A DNA stretch of 64,000 nt from contig NZ_NCSS01000006.1 in assembly GCF_002088935.1 (NCBI RefSeq), positions 2,884,407 through 2,948,406 on the forward strand, written 5' to 3'. Shown one piece after another: positions 53,020 through 61,412 of this stretch; positions within the stretch are counted from its first letter, which is position 1, and every line of letters begins with the position of its first letter. Below the pieces are notes generated by a model. It was not told the origin of the DNA, made no database searches, and saw only the letters and a list, made by a program, of their open reading frames with translations. This DNA comes from Henriciella litoralis (lineage in GTDB: Bacteria; Pseudomonadota; Alphaproteobacteria; Caulobacterales; Hyphomonadaceae). Position numbers and translations under genes: made by a program.

Positions 53020-53640
53020 ATGTTGATACATCGTCTGCTTCCATACTCGACTGCCCTTGTTGCTTTTCTGCTCCTTATCTCAGCTTGTTCTGGTGAGCCG
53101 GTCGGCAAAGAGGAGCCCGCGAGCAAAGCGGTTGATCCGATGCCGCTATCTCAGTTGGCGCCCGCCCAGCGTATGCCGGCACGAATGGCGCTCGGCAGTC
53201 AGTACGCCTACATGCTGGTCGATATTACGGAAAATGACGACGCACTTACGGGCACGATGCGCATTGAGATCGACGGTCAGTCTAGTGAGGCCTGCGGCAG
53301 CCTGCTTGATGAGAGCCCATGGCTGGAACTCTGCGAAGCTGCAGCTTCAGAAGGGCGCGCTCTGACGCTCGAAGCTCCTGCGGAGTTTCCTCGCTCAACC
53401 GTAAGACAGGGCGAATCCCTTGTGATGGCCGGAGCGTATGCGAGCTTTACGCCTGAAACGCTCGATGAGCCTCTTCATATTGGATATGTCCATTTGGATG
53501 GCGGCGACATGTTGCTGATCCAGTTGGATGGTCCTGAGAAGGACGCGCCTGTCGTCTCGAGGTTCAAAATGAGCAGCAGTGACAACTCAGCGTCCAATGT
53601 CGAAAATGCAAGACTGCTGATCGCAGAGCGTCGGACTTAA
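53020..53640 (+). CDS. Predicted lipoprotein of unknown function
   Basis: About 206 residues with a lipoprotein signal (hydrophobic core and lipobox LISAC, Cys23), so it is probably exported and lipidated. The mature part is acidic, with two cysteines (CGSLL and LELCEA) that may form a disulfide. No family was recognised. The frame opens at GTG 52999; ATG 53020 is preferred because the palindrome at 52970-52987 almost reaches the upstream starts. It is convergent with the repeat-protein genes. Confidence 0.65.
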   Translation: MLIHRLLPYSTALVAFLLLISACSGEPVGKEEPASKAVDPMPLSQLAPAQRMPARMALGSQYAYMLVDITENDDALTGTMRIEIDGQSSEACGSLLDESPWLELCEAAASEGRALTLEAPAEFPRSTVRQGESLVMAGAYASFTPETLDEPLHIGYVHLDGGDMLLIQLDGPEKDAPVVSRFKMSSSDNSASNVENARLLIAERRT

Positions 53641-53694
53641 GGCCCGCACACTTGTCTGTCTGATGCCGCCAGCGATTCTGGCATATCACGCCCG

Positions 53695-54558
53695 CTATCG
53701 CACGGGACCCGTCAGTTTGACGCTCGCGCCGCTTTTCGCTTTTGCCATGGCTGCGCAATTTTCCGGATTGGCGCAGGCAAATGCGTCGCACTCATACTGG
53801 ATTTTTTCGAGGTAGCTGGGGCTTAGATAGCGGTGATTAACTTTGAAGGTCACCTTGCTTGTCTGCGTACGGTTGAAAGGTGTGCGCCCCTTTGAAGCGG
53901 GACGGTGCATCTCAAAGGCCTCTCCGCCCGCGATGATCTTGCTTTTATATTTCAAGACACATTGCAGATGCACGCCGCCTTGCGAAATGAAGTCCGTTGG
54001 CAGCTTCAGCTCAACAGGCACAACAACCGGCGATGTAGCCGCAGACAGATATTTGATGCGATCACTGGCAGGGGTTGCTGGAGAGGCGACAGAGCATAGT
54101 GCGCAAGCCGTTGTTGCCGCGCAAGCTTCATCGTAACAGTCAGTCTTTCCATTGCCGTCATCGTCGATCCGGTTGCTGCAATTTTCCCGGCCGACATCGC
54201 AAACAGGCGCACCGTCGCAGTCTGGATCTGCGCAATCAGCCAAACCATCGCCATCATCATCGCGTCCGGAAGAACAGATCTCCGCTTTCGTCATGCAGGC
54301 TGCAGTTCGCGCGCAAACCGGATCTGCGCAGTCGCTTTTGCCATTGCCATCTTCATCGCCTGGCAAAAAGCAATTTTCGACGTCTTCCATGCAGGACGCA
54401 AGGTAGGCGCATGCCCGATCTGCACAATCAATCCTGCCGTCTCCGTCATTGTCGACGCCGTCATAACACATCTCGGTCTGAGCATTGGCGGGACCGGCAT
54501 AAGCGAGCGCGAGCCCCGCAACCGATAAAAATGCCAAGCGGATAAGCGGTCTGGTCAT
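53695..54558 (-). CDS. Secreted DxDxDG-repeat (putative metal-binding) protein
   Basis: About 287 residues with a Sec signal ending GPANAQ. Four tandem repeats of about 31-35 residues follow, each of the type C-x4-D-x-D-G-D-G-x2-D-C-x-D-x2-C, resembling the calcium-loop-like repeats of secreted putative metal-binding proteins. A C-terminal region of about 120 residues with several cysteines has no recognised family. The start ATG 54558 lies 4 bases after the end of a related repeat gene, so they form an operon. The frame is open to 54747, but that part overlaps the upstream gene and is rejected. Confidence 0.8.
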   Translation of the reverse strand: MTRPLIRLAFLSVAGLALAYAGPANAQTEMCYDGVDNDGDGRIDCADRACAYLASCMEDVENCFLPGDEDGNGKSDCADPVCARTAACMTKAEICSSGRDDDGDGLADCADPDCDGAPVCDVGRENCSNRIDDDGNGKTDCYDEACAATTACALCSVASPATPASDRIKYLSAATSPVVVPVELKLPTDFISQGGVHLQCVLKYKSKIIAGGEAFEMHRPASKGRTPFNRTQTSKVTFKVNHRYLSPSYLEKIQYECDAFACANPENCAAMAKAKSGASVKLTGPVR

Positions 54559-54562
54559 CTGC

Positions 54563-55192
54563 CTACTTCTTCTGCAGCGGTTGTAGAGTGCGGGAAGGAT
54601 TGAGCAGCGCCTTGCCCGGACCATCGAGCGAGACGGGCGGCTCGGCCTGGCAGGACTCGACGCATGCGATGGCTGCCGCGCAATCGATGTCGGCGCAGTC
54701 GGCCAGCCCGTCTCCGTCATCGTCTTTACCGTTGCTGCAATTCTCAAGCGAAGCTGGCTTTGAACACCAGCTCGTTCCGGCGCAATCTCTATCTTCGCAG
54801 TCTATCCGGCCATCATTGTCGTCGTCCTTCCCGTTCGTGCAGAGTTCGATAGGAGCCACGCAGACCTTGAGCCCTTCGCAATCACGATCATCACAATCAA
54901 TTCGTCCGTCTTGGTCATCGTCACGCCCGTTAACGCAATTCTCGATCGGGGTAATGCAGACTGCTTTCAGACGACACTCACTATCATCGCAGTCGATACG
55001 ACCGTCGCCATCATCGTCGCGGCCATTGATGCAATGCTCTTCGACGCGTGTGCCTGGCGCCTTGCTTTGCTGGGCATGGGCCGCAAAGGCCATTGCCAAG
55101 ACCACTGCAAATGCGAGAAAGCCTGCAGAGGCGCTGAGCCGTATCGGACGATAGCGGATATTCACTTTGGGCTGGCTGGAAGAGCCGGACAT
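54563..55192 (-). CDS. Secreted DxDxDG-repeat (putative metal-binding) protein
   Basis: About 209 residues: a basic N-terminus, one hydrophobic stretch ending AAHAQ (signal peptide or anchor), then four repeats of the form ENC-x-NG-x-DDD-x-DGRIDC-x-D-x2-C. It is a paralog of the next gene but lacks its C-terminal domain; a short proline/leucine tail follows the repeats. Paired cysteines suggest a disulfide-braced extracytoplasmic protein. ATG 55192 with GGA upstream is preferred over 55249. The palindrome 55255-55272 lies 63 bases upstream. Confidence 0.8.
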   Translation of the reverse strand: MSGSSSQPKVNIRYRPIRLSASAGFLAFAVVLAMAFAAHAQQSKAPGTRVEEHCINGRDDDGDGRIDCDDSECRLKAVCITPIENCVNGRDDDQDGRIDCDDRDCEGLKVCVAPIELCTNGKDDDNDGRIDCEDRDCAGTSWCSKPASLENCSNGKDDDGDGLADCADIDCAAAIACVESCQAEPPVSLDGPGKALLNPSRTLQPLQKK

Positions 55193-55254
55193 GACTTGTT
55201 CCACGAAGGATCTCCTTGAGAAAAGGAGGTTAAACCCGGCATACGGCAAGCGCG

Positions 55255-55272
55255 CTCACCCATTTGAGTGAC
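55255..55272. promoter_or_regulatory. Palindromic operator CTCACCC-ATTT-GAGTGAC
   Basis: The left arm is perfect and the right arm has two mismatches to GGGTGAG. It lies in the divergent gap between the repeat-protein operon and the hydrolase-LuxR gene. Confidence 0.55.
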
Positions 55273-55398
55273 GCCCGGAACGCTTCACGCCGGCACGTCC
55301 GAGCACCCTCACCGCGCGACCACGTTCGATCTTCATTTGACGGAACCTGGAGCGAGGGTAAATGTTCAAGAAAATTACAAAAGAATCAGAGCGCGCCC

Positions 55399-57216
55399 AT
55401 GATCCGATCTCACATAGTTTCCGATGACGGGACCGTGCTGCAGCACATTGTCTGTCGGTCGGAAAATCCTTCCGGGAAGACGGCTTTTGTCACGCACACC
55501 CAAGCCCAACACTCATTAAATCTCCTCAAGACGATCAAGGGTCTCGCAAACCGTGGCTTCGATGTTCACGCCGTCGACCTTCGCGGCCATGGTCATTCAT
55601 CCGGGAAGAAGGCGCCGCTCGGCCATATGCAGATCGACAAGGGCTGGGACCTTCTGGTTTCAGACCTTCGCAAGGCGTTCGAGATTGCCTTCGAAGGGAC
55701 GGACTGGGCTGATCGACTTATCGTTGCGCCAAATATCGGCGCGTCCCTGACGCTCGACATTCTCAAGACCTGGCCGGACCTCGCAAAGAACATAGTGCTT
55801 TCTTCGCCGCCGCCTTCAGAGCCGCGCCTTATGCGGATGGGCCAGGCCTTTACAAAGGCGAGAACCCTTTTCCATGGTGAGGACAATAAAGACGAGCTGA
55901 CCCTGCAGCAGCTGTACCGGTTCCTCGGCCTGCATCTGGAGAGCCAGTCTTCGCTGATCGACGTCGTGTCATCCGACCCGGAAATTGTTCGCGAGCTGAC
56001 GAGCGACCCCTATGCCTGGCCAATCCCGACAACCGGCTATTTCCATGAGATGTTTCGCGGCATCGAGCGGGGCTGGACCTGGGACGAGGGGCAGTCAGTA
56101 AGGGCCGGGACACGCTTCCTGCTGCTTTATGGCGGTGAGGACCCGGTCAGCGCGCGGGGGCTTTTCATCGAGCCGATGATGCGGACGCTTTTAGAAATCG
56201 GAAGCGACGACGTCGGGGCATACTGTATCCCGGAAGGTCGGGGCGGTCTGCTGATCGAGGAAGAGCGTTTCCAGATCTCCTCGCTGCTGGCGCAGTGGGA
56301 AAGCGGCGACCTGCCGATCAAGACCATGTCGCAGATGAAAGCCGAATTTCAGGTCCCCGAAGGCCAGACCGGTCTACATGTGGTTAGCTCCACCATGCTT
56401 GAGCGGCTTGGGTCTGCGCCCCGGGCAGACATCCGCTCTGAGGATCTGGTTGAACTTTGCTACACAGCCATCGACAGCGAGCGCCACTGGACCGAAGCGC
56501 TTTACCAGCTTGCCTTCGAGATCGCTCATTCGAGCGAATTCGACAATGATCGGGTCGGCGACATGCTGCGCCAGATCATGCCGCACTGGCAGCGGGCCTT
56601 CATGCTGAGTAAGCAGATGATGCAGAACGCTGTCATCGGCAGCATCCTGCAGGACATTATCGGCCGGTTCGGCATCGGGATCGGGATTTTTGCGACCGAT
56701 TCAAATCTTCTCTACGGAAACCCGGCTTTCTATCAGGCCCTTGAACGCCACTTCGGGGGGGATGGTGCCGACCCGCTCAGGGCCTTGGGCAAATGTGTTC
56801 TTGAGCAACCAAAGACCGATCGCAGAGAGACGCTTCTCGTCAAGGGTGACGAATCCGTCGGGTTTTTCTTCCATCCGCCGATCATGGACAAGATGGGCAT
56901 GGAGCCGAGCACAGGATCAGGCGTCGTTATCCTGATCGACCGCGCGGAGGAGGCGGTTGCAAGCGAAGATCAAAAGGAGTTGTTGAGGCTTGCTTATGGT
57001 CTCACTGACAAGGAGGCCGAGACGACCTTGCTCGTATCAAGGGGGCTTTCGCCTGACCGGATTTCAGACAAGCTTGCTGTGTCCGTGAATACAGTGCGTA
57101 CCCATCTGAAATCCGTCTTCGAGAAGATGAATGTCAGAAGCCAGAGTGAGCTTGTCTCCCGGCTTCTGAGCGGTGCCTTTTCGCTCGTGCTCGACGGGTC
57201 GCCGGAGCGGACCTAG
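55399..57216 (+). CDS. LuxR-family regulator with N-terminal alpha/beta-hydrolase-like domain
   Basis: About 605 residues. An N-terminal alpha/beta-hydrolase domain has DVHAVDLRGHGHSSG, but the nucleophile elbow reads APNIG (110-114), with Asn112 where GxSxG needs serine, so it probably binds rather than hydrolyses a ligand. A middle region with IGIFATDSNLLYGNPAF looks PAS-like. A C-terminal LuxR helix-turn-helix follows (YGLTDKEAETTLLVSRGL to SVNTVRTHLKSVFEKMN). The frame opens at 55264; ATG 55399 begins the domain and is preferred. It is the likely regulator of the CTCACCC-N4-GGGTGAG set. Its end overlaps the convergent lipoprotein gene by 4 bases. Confidence 0.85.
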   Translation: MIRSHIVSDDGTVLQHIVCRSENPSGKTAFVTHTQAQHSLNLLKTIKGLANRGFDVHAVDLRGHGHSSGKKAPLGHMQIDKGWDLLVSDLRKAFEIAFEGTDWADRLIVAPNIGASLTLDILKTWPDLAKNIVLSSPPPSEPRLMRMGQAFTKARTLFHGEDNKDELTLQQLYRFLGLHLESQSSLIDVVSSDPEIVRELTSDPYAWPIPTTGYFHEMFRGIERGWTWDEGQSVRAGTRFLLLYGGEDPVSARGLFIEPMMRTLLEIGSDDVGAYCIPEGRGGLLIEEERFQISSLLAQWESGDLPIKTMSQMKAEFQVPEGQTGLHVVSSTMLERLGSAPRADIRSEDLVELCYTAIDSERHWTEALYQLAFEIAHSSEFDNDRVGDMLRQIMPHWQRAFMLSKQMMQNAVIGSILQDIIGRFGIGIGIFATDSNLLYGNPAFYQALERHFGGDGADPLRALGKCVLEQPKTDRRETLLVKGDESVGFFFHPPIMDKMGMEPSTGSGVVILIDRAEEAVASEDQKELLRLAYGLTDKEAETTLLVSRGLSPDRISDKLAVSVNTVRTHLKSVFEKMNVRSQSELVSRLLSGAFSLVLDGSPERT

Positions 57217-57830
57217 CGGAAGCCGCATTCCTCCAGCTTATTGCTGTAGCGGCCGGATATGTCGCTAAGGTCGGTCATACGCGATTCCGGGCCATAGCCT
57301 ACCCAGTTCTGATATTTACCTTCTGCGCCACGGGTGTCGAAAGCGTGCTGAATGGAAAACCATTCGACCAGCTCGCTATCGCTTTCTGAAGCGAGGAAGG
57401 CATCGACCGCGCAGTCGCATGTCTCATCGCTTTGGCGATAGCGCTCCTTGCAGGTTGCGAACATGGCGGTTCGAACGTCATTGTTGCGCGAGCAGGCCCA
57501 GAGCCAGGGGTTCAGGCCGGGTTGCTGTTCGCGTACTGCCGGTATGAGCGCGACACCGCGATCGAAATTTTCTTCGCCGCAAATGTCGGTGAGCTTGTTC
57601 ATCGTACACTCGCCATAGTCGCTCTCGAACGGCGCCATCGCTTTGGCGATGCGAGGGTCGCACCCGTCTTCCTTGACGAGTGAGCGGGCAAAACCGTTGA
57701 GTTCGGACTTTTTGACCTCGCCGGAGCTAGCCGGGGCGCTGGTCGCCGATCCATCGCTGGGGGCGCCGTCGCTGCACCCACCAAGTAGAGCGACCATCAA
57801 GCCAAGTGCCAAAGCCTGTGTCCTGAGCAT
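57213..57830 (-). CDS. Predicted lipoprotein, cysteine-rich, unknown function
   Basis: The 205-residue protein has a lipobox LLGGC (Cys19) after a short hydrophobic signal. The mature part holds eight or more cysteines in a helical-looking domain (for example CDPRIAKAM, GECTMNKL, CDCAVDAFL and EECGFR). No family recognised. AAGG is about 10-14 bases before the ATG. The operator-like palindromes at 57953 and 58031 lie upstream, in the gap shared with the divergent VWA gene. Confidence 0.65.
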   Translation of the reverse strand: MLRTQALALGLMVALLGGCSDGAPSDGSATSAPASSGEVKKSELNGFARSLVKEDGCDPRIAKAMAPFESDYGECTMNKLTDICGEENFDRGVALIPAVREQQPGLNPWLWACSRNNDVRTAMFATCKERYRQSDETCDCAVDAFLASESDSELVEWFSIQHAFDTRGAEGKYQNWVGYGPESRMTDLSDISGRYSNKLEECGFR

Positions 57831-57952
57831 AATTGTCTGACCTTCCTGTTCCAGCGAGCCATCGCGACCCGGCGATTCTACGGCGACTGCGTCCCCCCAC
57901 GGGCACCAGCCTGTTTTCGAAAGCAGGATTAGAATGAGCGGCTCCGCGACAC

Positions 57953-57970
57953 CTCACCCAAATTGGTGAC
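57953..57970. promoter_or_regulatory. Palindrome-like operator CTCACCC-AAAT-TGGTGAC
   Basis: The left arm is perfect, the right arm matches five of seven. A further GGGTGA half-site follows within a few bases. It lies about 122 bases before the lipoprotein gene and 127 before the VWA gene. Confidence 0.45.
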
Positions 57971-58030
57971 TGGGTGAATTTATCAGGCCTCGCTCCGGAT
58001 GCGCAGAGATTGCGAGTGCTGTGGGTTCAC

Positions 58031-58048
58031 CTCATTCATTTGGGTGAG
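58031..58048. promoter_or_regulatory. Operator-like element CTCATTC-ATTT-GGGTGAG
   Basis: The right arm is perfect, the left matches five of seven. It lies 49 bases before the VWA lipoprotein start. Confidence 0.5.
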
Positions 58049-58097
58049 CGCCCTTCACATGGCTGGTTGGTAGATTCCAGCCAAGGAGACTGGACTC

Positions 58098-61000
58098 ATG
58101 GGGCTGAACCAAAAAACCAAACACAGGCTGGATGGAACCGGGCTAAGCCGGCGCTCTCTTCTGACAGGGGCTGCCAAGGCCAGTCTTTTCGGTCTGGTTG
58201 CCGGGGCTGGCGGATTGTCGCTGGTAGGCTGCCAGAAAGAGCCGCTCGCGACCGATGACAATCCCTATACGGTCTGGAAGGAAGTTCAGGCTGCGCTTCG
58301 CGCTAGCGCTGACCATCCGGTGGGGCGCGCGGCAGCGCTGGTCGCCGCGAACGATGTTTCTGGTCTGCATGCCTTTGTTCGCGATGGCATCCGGCTTGTC
58401 CCCTATGAGGGCGGCCGGTTTACGATGGGCAACAAGATAAGGTTCGGCACACGCGCCGCGCTGAGGGCAGGGGCAGGCACCGCCCGCGAGAAAGCTGACA
58501 TTCTCAAACAGCTTGTCGAGCAGACGGGCCGCACAGCAGAGGTCGTCGAGATTGGGGCTCTGCCCCGCAGCGAGACCAATCGAGTCTTCTTCCGCGATTA
58601 CGATCAGGCGTTTACGCCTGATATCTCTGAAAAGCAGATGAAGAACTGGCAGACTCGGCTCGGGATCGCCGACGGGCTTGCGCCCTCGCTGCCGGTTATC
58701 GAAGAAACAGGCACGCTGAACTCCGCAGCAGACGGTATCCGCCAGGCGCTCGGCGACAAGCTTTCTGCCGTAGGCGGATCCCGCTTCGACAACCGGCCGG
58801 TCGGCAAGCGACCGGTAGTCCGTGTGACCGACACAGATGGGAGCGTGCTTCTTGCTGATCCAGTTGATCCTGCGGCAGAGCTAGCCGGCTGGCCTGAAGG
58901 CCTTTCGTTTTCGCCGGCGCCTGCCAGCGAAGGCATGGAGACCGTCGAGATTTCAGTCCTGGCGTCAACGGCTCAGCGGCCTGAAGAAACGCTGGAAATC
59001 GTGCGTGGGGAATGGCCTGCGGGGGAACTTGCCGGGCGTCAGTTGAGGCTAGCTTTCAAATCCTCGCCAGACGTCGTCAGCTCCCTTGCGACGCCGATAC
59101 AGGATCTGCGAACCTTCGTGCCCGTTCTGGCCCTCCAGGCCTTTGATGGCGCGCCCATGGCCAGCGAGGCCGCGATGGTGGTTGGCGACGCGATCACACT
59201 CGACGGGGATCATATAGCGATCAATGAGGCAGGCGAGCTCGTCATGAACGGGCAAGTAGTGACTGCGGCTGAAAAATCCGCCAACGCGGCCCGCGTTGCA
59301 AGTGTCGATCTATCTGTGAATGCGACCTTTTTTCCGGAAGTCCGCCTGAGCGTAACCCCGCGCGACTCCGATGGCGCGATCGTCGAAGGTCTCGCGACAG
59401 GCGACTTCAGCTTTACCGATGAGGGTGAAAACGTCTCCCATAGTGTTAAGGCGTTCGACTCCGCGCCGAATATTCTCTTCCTGTCGGACAACTCATTGTC
59501 GATGCCGGATGCCTATAGAGGCAAGGGGTCAGCCATGACCGACCTCGTCGAGCGCGTCGAGGTTATCGCACGTGAAATTCATCCAAATGCCAAGGTTGAG
59601 TTGCAATCAACGGGGTCCAGTCTTTGGCGCGAGCTGGAGAAGGCGGTGGTCTCGACCAAGGCAAACTTGATCGTCTATGCGACCGATGGCGATCTTAATG
59701 GCGGCGGACCGACGCCGCAGACAATGCAGCTTTTAGGCGATGGGCCGCCGGCAATCATCATCAATGTCGAAGAAGGTATGGAGGGTCTGCGCGAACGGTC
59801 ATCCTCCAACATCTTCGATGATCTTGCCAACGCCACGGGCGGCACGGCTATCGGTGTCGACCAAGAAGGCGGCACCGATCTGGTCGCAGCCATTGAGACG
59901 TTCCTGCGCGAGCAGAAACGGCCTGCCTATCAGATCAGCTACCGCACGCGGTCTGAAACGCCCGGAACGCGCACATCGTCCGTGGTCATCGGGCAGGCGA
60001 ACGCCAGTGCGACTTACGACGTGCCAGAATTGTTGCAGGCATCCGACAAACTTGCGCGCCTCGATGTTCGTATCAAAGTGGGCAGCAAGACGATTACGCG
60101 CACCATCGCGGGCAGTGATGGTATCGGCGATCCGACCGAGGAAGACCTTGCGGTGTTGCACGGCACGCTTCTCGGAAGTCACATGATCGCCTTCGAAGGG
60201 GCCGCACCCTCATTCTCCACAGTCCTTGATGACATGTTGAGCGCCCGGCGTGGGCTGGAGCGGCTTGACCGGGCCAGCGCGGCCGAAGGTGACGATCTCG
60301 ACGCGATCGTTGAGGCGCTGGAAGCTGGCGTACCGTTCCTTCCGGGCGAGCTGGCGACGCTCATGAGCCGGCCTGCGCCTCTTTCAGGGGAAGATTTCTG
60401 CGCGGCCGAGACAGGGCTTAGCGTGACCATGTACCGGTCTTACCTTGTGCCCGGCACCGACCAGTTCGTCCGCAAAATTGACGTCATGCCCTTCGCCGAG
60501 ACCTATATTCTGGCCGAGGATCCCGCGACCAAACGTGCTCGAAATTTTGAACGCACCTTGCTTGTTGCTCAGGCGGAAGCGGCGCTTTTCGACGATAGTA
60601 CGCTCAGCCTCCTTGAGGGAAAGTCCCTCGGCATCATCGGAAGGCGGCCATTCAGATCTTCCGGGCTTGAAGCGGAAGACGTAGCGGTCTGGTACGAGCA
60701 TATCGAACGGCTGAGGGCAGAGTACCCGTATCCTGGCGCCTACTTCATCGGCGCCGCAGACGGGTCCACAAAAGCGCTCTGGGCTGTTGAGGTTGCGACA
60801 GGTGAGGTTACGGGAATCATGCCGGATCTCACCGGTGGGGGCGATGCAAAAGAACGGATCGACCGGCAATTGAAGCAACTGGATACAGCCATCACCGCGC
60901 TCAACCTGGCCGCCGGGTTTGCAGGCGCCGCTGGCGCTGTCAGTGGTGCCGGCGGGGTCTCGCTTGGCATTGCGGCGTCCTATGGACAGCGCCTCGCCCG

Positions 61001-61259
61001 GCTCTACGGTGCGGTCGCATTGTCGCTCATCCTTATGGATACAAGCGGTATCCCTGCTGCGGTACGTCTCGCCATGGTCGGCATGTGCTGCGAGATTGTG
61101 AAAAACATTACGCTTGGCGTTTTCGCCGGCGCCGGCAAGGTCGCCAACAATGCGGTGATGATCTTTACGACAACGGAGGGGGTGGCGGGCCTGCTGGCCA
61201 CCAACAAGACATTCGCCAGTGAAACCGAAGGCGCGCGCAAAGCGATATCTTGTGACTAG
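58098..61259 (+). CDS. Tat-type lipoprotein with VWA and degenerate transglutaminase-like domains
   Basis: The 1053-residue protein begins with a twin-arginine signal (LSRRSLLTG) whose hydrophobic part ends in a lipobox LSLVGC. A domain at about 100-160 has the transglutaminase-core look (AREKADILKQLVEQTGRTAEVV), but the expected catalytic Cys is absent. A von Willebrand A domain follows with MIDAS DNSLS (about 460) and YATDGDLN. The C-terminal 140 residues contain hydrophobic Gly/Ala-rich segments that may enter a membrane. AAGGAG precedes the ATG. It probably assembles with other envelope proteins in this block; function unknown. Confidence 0.75.
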   Translation: MGLNQKTKHRLDGTGLSRRSLLTGAAKASLFGLVAGAGGLSLVGCQKEPLATDDNPYTVWKEVQAALRASADHPVGRAAALVAANDVSGLHAFVRDGIRLVPYEGGRFTMGNKIRFGTRAALRAGAGTAREKADILKQLVEQTGRTAEVVEIGALPRSETNRVFFRDYDQAFTPDISEKQMKNWQTRLGIADGLAPSLPVIEETGTLNSAADGIRQALGDKLSAVGGSRFDNRPVGKRPVVRVTDTDGSVLLADPVDPAAELAGWPEGLSFSPAPASEGMETVEISVLASTAQRPEETLEIVRGEWPAGELAGRQLRLAFKSSPDVVSSLATPIQDLRTFVPVLALQAFDGAPMASEAAMVVGDAITLDGDHIAINEAGELVMNGQVVTAAEKSANAARVASVDLSVNATFFPEVRLSVTPRDSDGAIVEGLATGDFSFTDEGENVSHSVKAFDSAPNILFLSDNSLSMPDAYRGKGSAMTDLVERVEVIAREIHPNAKVELQSTGSSLWRELEKAVVSTKANLIVYATDGDLNGGGPTPQTMQLLGDGPPAIIINVEEGMEGLRERSSSNIFDDLANATGGTAIGVDQEGGTDLVAAIETFLREQKRPAYQISYRTRSETPGTRTSSVVIGQANASATYDVPELLQASDKLARLDVRIKVGSKTITRTIAGSDGIGDPTEEDLAVLHGTLLGSHMIAFEGAAPSFSTVLDDMLSARRGLERLDRASAAEGDDLDAIVEALEAGVPFLPGELATLMSRPAPLSGEDFCAAETGLSVTMYRSYLVPGTDQFVRKIDVMPFAETYILAEDPATKRARNFERTLLVAQAEAALFDDSTLSLLEGKSLGIIGRRPFRSSGLEAEDVAVWYEHIERLRAEYPYPGAYFIGAADGSTKALWAVEVATGEVTGIMPDLTGGGDAKERIDRQLKQLDTAITALNLAAGFAGAAGAVSGAGGVSLGIAASYGQRLARLYGAVALSLILMDTSGIPAAVRLAMVGMCCEIVKNITLGVFAGAGKVANNAVMIFTTTEGVAGLLATNKTFASETEGARKAISCD

Positions 61260-61370
61260 CGGTGTTGTCGTCTGCCTGAAGCGAGACATCGCGCGCGCTC
61301 ATCGCCGAAACGGCAAGTGTGAGTTTTCGGCCTGATTACCTGCTCAATCGGCTTATTCCGCTGACAGGGA

Positions 61371-61392
61371 CCGTCCACAGGAGTTCGGACGG
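61371..61392. terminator. Hairpin between convergent genes
   Basis: CCGTCC and GGACGG form a 6-bp stem with a 10-base loop, between the VWA gene end and the MDR gene end. No T-run, so a terminator role is only possible. Confidence 0.3.
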
Positions 61393-61412
61393 TGGAGGAA
61401 ACGTCGCGGGCC

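Noticed and set aside
54075..54545. Repetitive plus-strand frames and a possible CRISPR-like repeat pattern
   Set aside because: The repetition comes from the DxDxDG-coding repeats on the minus strand; the units are unequal and have no unique spacers.
60384..61289. 301-codon open frame on the minus strand
   Set aside because: It is antisense to the C-terminal part of the VWA lipoprotein; no signal or family features.
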